A stretch of DNA of 64,000 nucleotides, taken from NCBI GenBank assembly GCA_963691705.1, contig OY829541.1:17540564-17604563 (forward strand), in the 5' to 3' direction. The position numbers and the translations under genes are program-made. Shown here piece after piece: positions 54,665 through 64,000 of this stretch; positions within the stretch are counted from its first letter, which is position 1; each line of letters starts with the position of its first letter. The stretch comes from Viola odorata. Taxonomy: Eukaryota > Streptophyta > Magnoliopsida > Malpighiales > Violaceae. The notes beneath the pieces are model-generated. The model was not told where the DNA came from and made no database searches. It saw nothing but the letters and a program-made list of their open reading frames with translations.

Positions 54665-57330
54665 CCATGCCCAAACTGCATGTCAATTTCATAATTTCAA
54701 TTTCTAAACCATGCCCAACGGCATGTCAACTTTCAATTTCAATTTCTAGACCATGCCCAATCCGCATGTCGAATTTCATAACTTTAATTTCTAAACCATG
54801 CCCAACGGCATGTCAAATTTCAATTTCAATTTCTAGACCATGCCCAACGGCATGTCAAATTTTAATTTCAATTTCTAGACCATGCCCAACGGCATGTCAC
54901 ACTCCAATTTCTAATCCATGCGCAAACGGCATGTCAATTTTATAATTTCAATTTCTAAACCATGCCCAATCGGCATGTCAAATTTCAATTTCTAATCCAT
55001 GCCCAAACGGCATATCAATTTCATAATTTCAATTTCTAAACCATGCCCAACGACATGTCAACTTTCCATTTCTATTTCAATTTCTAGACCAAGCCCAACG
55101 GCAAGTCAAATTTCAATTTCAATTTCTAGACCATGCCTAACGGCATGTCACATTCCAATTTCTAAACCATGCCCAAACAGCATGTCAATTTTAAAATTTC
55201 AATTTCTAAACCATGCCAAATCGGCATGTCAAATTTCAATTTCTAATCCATGCCCAAACTACATGTCAATTTCATAATTTCAATTTCTAAACCATGCCCA
55301 ACGGCATGTCAACTTTCAATTTCAATTTCAATTTCTAGACCATGCCCAACGGCATGTCAAATTTCAATTTCAACTTCTAGAGCATGCCCAACGGCATGTC
55401 ACACTCCAATTTCTAATCCATGCCCAAACGGCATGTCAATTTCATAATTTCAATTTCTAAGCCATACCCAACGGCATGTCAACTTTCAATTTCAATTTCT
55501 AGACCATGCCCAATCGGCATGTCGAATTTCATAACTTCAATTTCTAAACCATGCCCAACGGCATGTCAAATTTCAATTTCAACTTCTAGACCATGCCCAA
55601 CGGCATGTCACACTCCAATATCTAATCCATGCCCAAACGGCATGTCAATTTCATAATTTCAATTTCTAAGCCATGCCCAACGGCATGTCAACTTTCAATT
55701 TCAATTTCTAGACCATGCCCAATCGACATGTCTAATTTCATAATTTCAATTTGTAAACCATGCCCAACGGCATGTCAAATTTCCATTTCAATTTCTAGAC
55801 CATGCCCAACGGCATGTCAAATTTTAATTTCAATTTCTAGACCATGCCCAACGGCATGTCACACTCCAATTTCTAATCCATGCGCAAACGGCATGTCAAT
55901 TTTATAATTTCAATTTCTAAACCATGCCCAATCGGCATGTCAAATTTCAATTTCTAATCCATGCCCAAACGGCATATCAATTTCATAATTTCAATTTCTA
56001 AACCATGCCCAACGACATGTCAACTTTCCATTTCTATTTCAATTTCTAGACCAAGCCCAACGGCAAGTCAAATTTCAATTTCAATTTCTAGACCATGCCT
56101 AACGGCATGTCACATTCCAATTTCTAAACCATGCCCAAACAGCATGTCAATTTTAAAATTTCAATTTCTAAACCATGCCAAATCGGCATGTCAAATTTCA
56201 ATTTCTAATCCATGCCCAAACTGCATGTCAATTTCATAATTTCAATTTCTAAACCATGCCCAACGGCATGTCAACTTTCAATTTCAATTTCAATTTCTAG
56301 ACCATGCCCAACGGCATGTCAAATTTCAATTTCAACTTCTAGACCATGCCCAACGGCATGTCACACTCCAATTTCTAATCCATGCCCAAACGGCATGTCA
56401 ATTTCATAATTTCAATTTCTAAGCCATGCCTAACGGCATGTCAACTTTCAATTTCAATTTCTAGACCATGCCCAATCGGCATGTCGAATTTCATAACTTC
56501 AATTTCTAAAACATGCCCAACGGCATGTCAAATTTCAATTTCAATTTCTAGACCAAGCCCAACGGCATGTCAAATTTCAATTTCAATTTCTAGACCATGC
56601 CCAACGGCATGTCACATTCCAATTTCTAAACCATGCCCAAACGGCATGTCAATTTTATAATTTCAATTTCTAAACCATGCCCAATCGGCATGTCAAATTT
56701 CAATTTCTAATCCATGCCCAAACTGCATGTCAATTTCATAATTTCAATTTCTAAACCATGCCCAACGGCATGTCAACTTTCAATTTCAATTTCTAGACCA
56801 TGCCCAATCGGCATGTCGAATTTCATAACTTTAATTTCTAAACCATGCCCAACGGCATGTCAAATTTCAATTTCAATTTCTAGACCATGCCCAACGGCAT
56901 GTCAAATTTTAATTTCAATTTCTAGACCATGCCCAACGGCATGTCACACTCCAATTTCTAATCCATGCCCAAACGGCATGTCAATTTTATAATTTCAATT
57001 TCTAAACCATGCCCAATCGGCATGTAAAATTTCAATTTCTAATCCATGCCAAACGGCATGTCAATTTCATAATTTGAATTTCTAAACCATGCCCAACGGT
57101 ATGTCAACTTTCCATTTCTATTTCAATTTCTAGACCAAGCCCAACGGCAAGTCAAATTTCAATTTCAATTTCTAGACCATGCCCAACGGCATGTCACATT
57201 CCAATTTCTAAACCATGCCCAAACGGCATGTCAATTTTATAATTTCAATTTCTAAACCATGCCCAATCGGCATTCAAATTTCAATTTCTAATCCACGCCC
57301 AAACGGCATGTCAATTTTATAATTTCAATT
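54665..57330. repeat. 3,211-bp HOR, partial unit 3
   Basis: The match to unit 2 holds for 2,666 bp and then breaks at a 44-mer whose tail reads CTAGACC in place of CTAAACC. It has CAATCCGCATG near 54760 where unit 2 has CAATCAGCATG. Confidence 0.84.
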
Positions 57331-57490
57331 TCTAGACCATGCCCAACGGCATGTCACATTCCATTTTCTAAACCATGCCCAAACGGCATGTCAATTTTAT
57401 AATTTCAATTTCTAAACCATGCCCAATCGGCATTCAAATTTCAATTTCTAATCCACGCCCAAACGGCATGTCAATTTTATAATTTCAATT
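57171..57490. repeat. 160-bp tandem pair (f-g-h-g) at an HOR breakpoint
   Basis: Two consecutive 160-bp copies (57171-57330 and 57331-57490) differ by one base seen by eye (CCAATTTC against CCATTTTC). Each has an f monomer, a g monomer, an h monomer with the GGCATTC deletion, and a CCACGCCC g monomer. The g-to-f joining breaks the usual block order and occurs only here. Confidence 0.82.
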
Positions 57491-57864
57491 TCTAGACCAT
57501 GCCCAACGGCATGTCACACTCCAATTTCTAATCCATGCCCAAACGGCATGTCAATTTTATAATTTCAATTTCTAAACCATGCCCAATCGGCATGTAAAAT
57601 TTCAATTTCTAATCCATGCCAAACGGCATGTCAATTTCATAATTTGAATTTCTAAACCATGCCCAACGGTATGTCAACTTTCCATTTCAATTCCAATTTC
57701 TAAACCATGCCCAATCGGCATGTCAAATTTCAATTTCAATTTCTAGACCATGCCCAACGGCATGTCACATTCCAATTTCTAAACCATGCCCAAACGGCAT
57801 GTCAATTTTATAATTTCAATTTCTAAACCATGCCCAATCGGCATGTCAAATTTCAATTTCTAAT
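57491..57864. repeat. Rearranged junction between the 3,211-bp HOR and the terminal A region
   Basis: About 57491-57688 repeats 56921-57118 (offset 570). The sequence then switches inside a linker (CCATTTCAATTCCAATTTC in place of CCATTTCTATTTC) to an h-like monomer and a d-f-g-h run leading into a new set of blocks. It is entirely satellite, with no gene. Confidence 0.75.
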
Positions 57865-60800
57865 CCATGCCCAAACTGCATGTCAATTTCATAATTTCAA
57901 TTTCTAAACCATGCCCAACGGCATGTCAACTTTCAATTTCAATTTCTAGACCATGCCCAATCAGCATGTCGAATTTCATAACTTTAATTTCTAAACCATG
58001 CCCAACGGCATGTCAAATTTCAATTTCAATTTCTAGACCATGCCCAACGGCATGTCAAATTTTAATTTCAATTTCTAGACCATGCCCAACGGCATGTCAC
58101 ACTCCAATTTCTAATCCATGCGCAAACGGCATGTCAATTTTATAATTTCAATTTCTAAACCATGCCCAATCGGCATGTCAAATTTCAATTTCTAATCCAT
58201 GCCCAAACGGCATATCAATTTCATAATTTCAATTTCTAAACCATGCCCAACGACATGTCAACTTTCCATTTCTATTTCAATTTCTAGACGAAGCCCAACG
58301 GCAAGGCAAATTTAAATTTCAATTTCTAGACCATGCCTAACGGCATGTCACATTCCAATTTCTAAACCATGCCCAAACAGCATGTCAATTTTAAAATTTC
58401 AATTTCTAAACCATGCCAAATCGGCATGTCAAATTTCAATTTCTAATCCATGCCCAAACTACATGTCAATTTCATAATTTCAATTTCTAAACCATGCCCA
58501 ACGGCATGTCAACTTTCAATTTCAATTTCAATTTCTAGACCATGCCCAACTGCATGTCAAATTTCAATTTCAACTTCTAGAGCATGCCCAACGGCATGTC
58601 ACACTCCAATTTCTAATCCATGCCCAAACGGCATGTCAATTTCATAATTTCAATTTCTAAGCCATACCCAACGGCATGTCAACTTTCAATTTCAATTTCT
58701 AGACCATGCCCAATCGGCATGTCGAATTTCATAACTTCAATTTCTAAACCATGCCCAACGGCATGTCAAATTTCAATTTCAATTTCTAGACCAAGCCCAA
58801 CGGCATGTCAAATTTCAATTTCAATTTCTAGACCATGCCCAACGGCATGTCACATTCCAATTTCTAAACCATGCCCAAACGGCATGTCAATTTTATAATT
58901 TCAATTTCTAAACCATGCCCAATCGGCATGTCAAATTTCAATTTCTAATCCAAGCCCAAACTGCATGTCAATTTCATAATTTCAATTTCTAAACCATGCC
59001 CAACGGCATGTCAACTTTCAATTTCAATTTCTAGACCATGCCCAATCGGCATGTCGAATTTCATAACTTTAATTTCTAAACCATGCCCAACGGCATGTCA
59101 AATTTCAATTTCAATTTCTAGACCATGCCCAACGGCATGTCAAATTTTAATTTCAATTTCTAGACCATGCCCAACGGCATGTCACACTCCAATTTCTAAT
59201 CCATGCCCAAACGGCATGTCAATTTTATAATTTCAATTTCTAAACCATGCCCAATCGGCATGTCAAATTTCAATTTCTAATCCATGCCAAACGGCATGTC
59301 AATTTCATAATTTCAATTTCTAAACCATGCCCAACGGCATGTCAACTTTCCATTTCTATTTCAATTTCTAGACCAAGCCCAACGGCAAGTCAAATTTCAA
59401 TTTCAATTTCTAGACCATGCCCAACGGCATGTCACATTCCAATTTCTAAACCATGCCCAAACGGCATGTCAATTTTATAATTTCAATTTCTAAACCATGC
59501 CCAATCGGCATTCAAATTTCAATTTCTAATCCATGCCCAAACGGCATGTCAATTTTATAATTTCAATTTCTAAACCATGCCCAATCGGCATGTCAAATTT
59601 CAATTTCTAATCCATGCCCAAACGGCATGTCAATTTCATAATTTCAATTTCTAAACCATGCCCAACGGCAAGTCAACTTTCAATTTCAATTTCAATTTCT
59701 AGACCATGCCCAACGGCATGTCAAATTTCAATTTCAACTTCTAGACCATGCCCAACGGCATGTCACACTCCAATATCTAATCCATGCCCAAACGGCATGT
59801 CAATTTCATAATTTCAATTTCTAAGCCATGCCCAACGGCATGTCAACTTTCAATTTCAATTTCTAGACCATGCCCAATCGGCATGTCGAATTTCATAACT
59901 TCAATTTCTAGACCATGCCCAACGGCATGTCAAATTTCAATTTCAACTTCTAGACCATGCCCAACGGCATGTCACACTCCAATATCTAATCCATGCCCAA
60001 ACGGCATGTCAATTTCATAATTTCAATTTCTAAACCATGCCCAACGGCATGTCAACTTTCAATTTCAATTTCTAGACCATGCCCAATCAGCATGTCGAAT
60101 TTCATAACTTTAATTTCTAAACCATGCCCAACGGCATGTCAAATTTCAATTTCAATTTCTAGACCATGCCCAACGGCATGTCAAATTTTAATTTCAATTT
60201 CTAGACCATGCCCAACGGCATGTCACACTCCAATTTCTAATCCATGCGCAAACGGCATGTCAATTTTATAATTTCAATTTCTAAACCATGCCCAATCGGC
60301 GTGTCAAATTTCAATTTCTAATCCATGCCCAAACGGCATATCAATTTCATAATTTCAATTTCTAAACCATGCCCAACGGCATGTCAACTTTCCATTTCTA
60401 TTTCAATTTCTAGACCAAGGCCAACGGCAAGTCAAATTTCAATTTCAATTTCTAGACCATGCCCAACGGCATGCCACATTCCAATTTCTAAACCATGCCC
60501 AAACGGCATGTCATTTTTATAATTTCAATTTCTAAACCATGCCCAATCGGCATGTCAAATTTCAATTTCAAATCCATGCCCAAACTACATGTCAATTTCA
60601 TAATTTCAATTTCTAAACCATGCCCAACGGCATGTCAACTTTCAATTTCAATTTCAATTTCTAGACCATGCCCAACGGCATGTCAAATTTCAATTTCAAC
60701 TTCTAGAGCATGCCCAACGGCATGTCACACTCCAATTTCTAATCCATGCCCAAACGGCATGTCAATTTCATAATTTCAATTTCTAAGCCATACCCAACGG

Positions 60801-61419
60801 CATGTCAACTTTCAATTTCAATTTCTAGACCATGCCCAATCGGCATGTCGAATTTCATAACTTCAATTTCTAAGCCATACCCAACGGCATGTCAACTTTC
60901 AATTTCAATTTCTAGACCATGCCCAATCGGCATGTCGAATTTCATAACTTCAATTTCTAAACCATGCCCAACGGCATGTCAAATTTCAATTTCAATTTCT
61001 AGACCAAGCCCAACGGCATGTCAAATTTCAATTTCAACTTCTAGACCATGCCCAACGGCATGTCACACTCCAATTTCTAATCCATGCCCAAACGGCATGT
61101 CAATTTCATAATTTCAATTTCTAAGCCATACCCAACGGCATGTCAACTTTCAATTTCAATTTCTAGACCATGCCCAATCGGCATGTCGAATTTCATAACT
61201 TCAATTTCTAAACCATGCCCAACGGCATGTCAAATTTCAATTTCAATTTCTAGACCAAGCCCAACGGCATGTCAAATTTCAATTTCAATTTCAATTTTTA
61301 GACCATGCCCAACGGCATGTCACATTCCAATTTCTAAACCATGCCCAAACGGCATGTCAATTTTATAATTTCAATTTCTAAACCATGCCCAATCGGCATG
61401 TCAAATTTCAATTTCTAAT
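57865..61419. repeat. 3,555-bp A-class repeat, unit 1
   Basis: The first 1.8 kb resembles 34566-36400 of the same array and recurs at +3,555 (61420 to about 63.2 kb). Markers include ACGAAGCCC with GGCAAGGCAAATTTAAATTTC near 58290, a degraded e monomer not seen elsewhere, CAACTGCATG near 58550, and a second 419-like block at 60744 whose end resembles a 170-bp block. Confidence 0.72.
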
Positions 61420-61751
61420 CCATGCCCAAACTGCATGTCAATTTCATAATTTCAATTTCTAAACCATGCCCAACGGCATGTCAACTTTCAATTTCAATTT
61501 CTAGACCATGCCCAATCAGCATGTCGAATTTCATAACTTTAATTTCTAAACCATGCCCAACGGCATGTCAAATTTCAATTTCAATTTCTAGACCATGCCC
61601 AACGGCATGTCAAATTTTAATTTCAATTTCTAGACCATGCCCAACGGCATGTCACACTCCAATTTCTAATCCATGCGCAAACGGCATGTCAATTTTATAA
61701 TTTCAATTTCTAAACCATACCCAATCGGCATGTCAAATTTCAATTTCTAAT

Positions 61752-63166
61752 CCATGCCCAAACGGCATATCAATTTCATAATTTCAATTTCTAAACCATG
61801 CCCAACGACATGTCAACTTTCCATTTCTATTTCAATTTCTAGACCAAGCCCAACGGCAAGTCAAATTTCAATTTCAATTTCTAGACCATGCCTAACGGCA
61901 TGTCACATTCCAATTTCTAAACCATGCCCAAACAGCATGTCAATTTTAAAATTTCAATTTCTAAACCATGCCAAATCGGCATGTCAAATTTCAATTTCTA
62001 ATCCATGCCCAAACTACATGTCAATTTCATAATTTCAATTTCTAAACCATGCCCAACGGCATGTCAACTTTCAATTTCAATTTCAATTTCTAGACCATGC
62101 CCAACGGCATGTCAAATTTCAATTTCAACTTCTAGAGCATGCCCAACGGCATGTCACACTCCAATTTCTAATCCATGCCCAAACGACATGTCAATTTCAT
62201 AATTTCAATTTCTAAGCCATACCCAACGGCATGTCAACTTTCAATTTCAATTTCTAGACCATGCCCAATCGGCATGTCGAATTTCATAACTTCAATTTCT
62301 AAACCATGCCCAACGGCATGTCAAATTTCAATTTCAATTTCTAGACCAAGCCCAACGGCATGTCAAATTTCAATTTCAATTTCTAGACCATGCCCAACGG
62401 CATGTCACATTCCAATTTCTAAACCATGCCCAAACGGCATGTCAATTTTATAATTTCAATTTCTAAACCATGCCCAATCGGCATGTCAAATTTCAATTTC
62501 TAATCCATGCCCAAACTGCATGTCAATTTCATAATTTCAATTTCTAAACCATGCCCAACGGCATGTCAACTTTCAATTTCAATTTCTAGACCATGCCCAA
62601 TCGGCATGTCGAATTTCATAACTTTAATTTCTAAACCATGCCCAACGGCATGTCAAATTTCAATTTCAATTTCTAGACCATGCCCAACGGCATGTCAAAT
62701 TTTAATTTCAATTTCTAGACCATGCCCAACGGCATGTCACACTCCAATTTCTAATCCATGCCCAAACGGCATGTCAATTTTATAATTTCAATTTCTAAAC
62801 CATGCCCAATCGGCATGTCAAATTTCAATTTCTAATCCATGCCAAACGGCATGTCAATTTCATAATTTCAATTTCTAAACCATGCCCAACGGCATGTCAA
62901 CTTTCCATTTCTATTTCAATTTCTAGACCAAGCCCAACGGCAAGTCAAATTTCAATTTCAATTTCTAGACCATGCCCAACGGCATGTCACATTCCAATTT
63001 CTAAACCATGCCCAAACGGCATGTCAATTTTATAATTTCAATTTCTAAACCATGCCCAATCGGCATTCAAATTTCAATTTCTAATCCATGCCCAAACGGC
63101 ATGTCAATTTTATAATTTCAATTTCTAAACCATGCCCAATCGGCATGTCAAATTTCAATTTCTAAT
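61752..63166. repeat. 1,415-bp HOR, unit 1
   Basis: Blocks of 251, 170, 332, 332, 249 and 81 bp sum to exactly 1,415. The next unit starts at 63167 with the same block order. Confidence 0.83.
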
Positions 63167-64000
63167 CCATGCCCAAACGGCATGTCAATTTCATAATTTC
63201 AATTTCTAAACCATGCCCAACGACATTTCAACTTTCCATTTCTATTTCAATTTCTAGACCAAGCCCAACGGCAAGTCAAATTTCAATTTCAATTTCTAGA
63301 CCATGCCTAACGGCATGTCACATTCCAATTTCTAAACCATGCCCAAACAGCATGTCAATTTTAAAATTTCAATTTCTAAACCATGCCAAATCGGCATGTC
63401 AAATTTCAATTTCTAATCCATGCCCAAACTACATGTCAATTTCATAATTTCAATTTCTAAACCATGCCCAACGGCATGTCAACTTTCAATTTCAATTTCA
63501 ATTTCTAGACCATGCCCAACGGCATGTCAAATTTCAATTTCAACTTCTAGAGCATGCCCAACGGCATGTCACACTCCAATTTCTAATCCATGCCCAAACG
63601 GCATGTCAATTTCATAATTTCAATTTCTAAGCCATACCCAACGGCATGTCAACTTTCAATTTCAATTTCTAGACCATGCCCAATCGGCATGTCGAATTTC
63701 ATAACTTCAATTTCTAAACCATGCCCAACGGCATGTCAAATTTCAATTTCAATTTCTAGACCAAGCCCAACGGCATGTCAAATTTCAATTTCAATTTCTA
63801 GACCATGCCCAACGGCATGTCACATTCCAATTTCTAAACCATGCCCAAACGGCATGTCAATTTTATAATTTCAATTTCTAAACCATGCCCAATCGGCATG
63901 TCAAATTTCAATTTCTAATCCATGCCCAAACTGCATGTCAATTTCATAATTTCAATTTCTAAACCATGCCCAACGGCATGTCAACTTTCAATTTCAATTT
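63167..64000. repeat. 1,415-bp HOR, unit 2 (cut by window end)
   Basis: Blocks of 251, 170 and 332 bp and the start of a fourth follow the previous unit at offset 1,415. The opening a monomer has GGCATGTC instead of GGCATATC and the b monomer has CGACATTTC, showing the join between a 170-type and a 251-type block. Confidence 0.8.

Larger units (their letters stand above)
1..64000. repeat. Tandem satellite array, 36-54 bp (mode 42 bp) monomer, filling the window
   Basis: Every line of the sequence reads as the same short unit. Each monomer starts CCATGCCC, carries the inverted repeat CATGCC / GGCATG around a 4-5 base loop, then one to four copies of the hexamer AATTTC, and closes with CTAGA, CTAAA, CTAAG or CTAAT. 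Monomer types differ in loop (CAAC, CAATC, CAAAC) and linker. The common 42-mer has 13 A, 13 T, 11 C and 5 G (38% GC, C over G on this strand). I saw no interruption by unique DNA or a mobile element. This matches the general behaviour of eukaryotic satellite DNA. The family is not one I recognise, so organism and chromosomal position are unknown. Confidence 0.97.
31847..64000. repeat. Macro-repeat copy 2, longer than copy 1 and cut by the window edge
   Basis: This copy begins with the same B-class sequence as the window start, passes the same 11-bp junction remnant and then the same series of A-class units. Its A domain is at least 30.7 kb against about 20.9 kb in copy 1. The excess comes from a 3,214-bp duplication, extra 3,211-bp units and a terminal region (57.3-64.0 kb) with new unit lengths. 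No return to class B is seen before the window ends. By eye I found about five single-base differences from copy 1 in the first 2.2 kb (for example 25 against 31871), so the copies are close but not identical. Confidence 0.85.
33279..64000. repeat. A-class satellite domain, macro-copy 2 (runs off the window)
   Basis: This domain has the same markers and block types as the A domain of copy 1, in the same general order: 332/207/170 lead-in, 2,248-type unit (single here), 419-bp block, 2,042-type HORs, 374-bp block, 2,249-type units. It has expanded by at least 9.8 kb through duplications private to this copy. No B-class marker is visible up to the window end. Confidence 0.8.

Noticed and set aside
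58..63868. Many forward open frames of 63-121 codons with a repeating 14-residue pattern
   Set aside because: They follow from a 42-bp stop-free monomer. Starts and stops fall at the same monomer positions in every block (ATG in the dyad, TAA in the ATAA or CTAA of the linker), and both other-strand and frame-shifted readings are closed. There is no upstream signal, no domain and no codon bias independent of the repeat. I annotate none as CDS.
1..64000. CRISPR-like array (palindromic repeat at a 36-48 bp period)
   Set aside because: The sequences between the dyads are not unique spacers; they are a few low-complexity linkers repeated hundreds of times. Repeat length is not constant, there is no leader and no cas gene, and the scale is far beyond any CRISPR array.
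1..64000. Rho-independent terminators (hairpin followed by T-rich sequence)
   Set aside because: The dyad is followed by TCAAATTTC or TCAATTTT, not a T run, and it occurs about every 42 bp. It is a property of the satellite and not a transcription signal.
1..64000. CENP-B box
   Set aside because: No sequence with the conserved TTCG and CGGG elements of the box in the right spacing was seen. The lone TTTCGATTTC changes (for example near 2036) are single substitutions in the linker.
1..64000. Telomeric repeat or subtelomere cap
   Set aside because: No TTAGGG, TTTAGGG, TTAGG or similar tract is present. The internal hexamer is AATTTC (GAAATT on the other strand), which is not a known telomere unit and never runs for more than four copies.
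1..64000. Transposable element or MITE origin of the units
   Set aside because: No terminal inverted repeats with target-site duplications, no long terminal repeats and no transposase or reverse transcriptase frame. The short dyad is internal to each monomer and is not a terminal repeat of a longer element.

Overview
The window is one uninterrupted tandem satellite array. I found no protein-coding gene, RNA gene, transposon or unique-sequence stretch anywhere in the 64 kb. Such a length of pure, hierarchically organised satellite points to eukaryotic heterochromatin (centromeric, pericentromeric or subtelomeric) from a long-read assembly. I do not recognise the satellite and cannot name the organism or even the kingdom.

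Monomer. The base unit is usually 42 bp (seen range 36-54 bp; mean 41.6 bp over one 54-monomer unit, so roughly 1,500 monomers). Each has a dyad core, CATGCC-(CAAC, CAATC or CAAAC)-GGCATG, followed by an AT-rich linker built from the hexamer AATTTC and ending CTAGA, CTAAA or CTAAT. The + strand is C-rich over G (11 C to 5 G in the common 42-mer).

Grammar. Monomers fall into about eight types, called here a (44 bp), b (42 or 48), c (45), d (42), e (42, CCAAG start), f (36), g (44) and h (37). They follow a fixed order and form blocks of 332 (abcdefgh), 251 (abefgh), 170 (abdf) and 81 bp (gh), with variants of 207, 209, 245, 290, 296, 374 and 419 bp. Blocks are concatenated into higher-order repeats (HORs) of 1,415, 2,042, 2,248, 2,249, 3,211, 3,214, about 3,368 and 3,555 bp. 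Neighbouring copies are nearly identical.

Layout. Two sequence classes alternate. Class B occupies 1-1432 and about 22316-33278. Class A occupies 1433 to about 22315 and 33279-64000. The whole B-A arrangement recurs at about 31.8 kb: position 1 corresponds to 31847, and the offset drifts between 29.6 and 33.1 kb because each copy gained or lost whole blocks. A distinctive 11-bp monomer remnant at the B-to-A junction occurs in both macro-copies (1422 and 33268).

No genes act together here. Every forward open frame up to 121 codons is a by-product of the 42-bp (14-codon) period. The interest lies in the nested repeat architecture, the regular dyad, the recombination breakpoints and the near-exact 31.8-kb duplication, which may be a genuine amplification or an assembly artefact.
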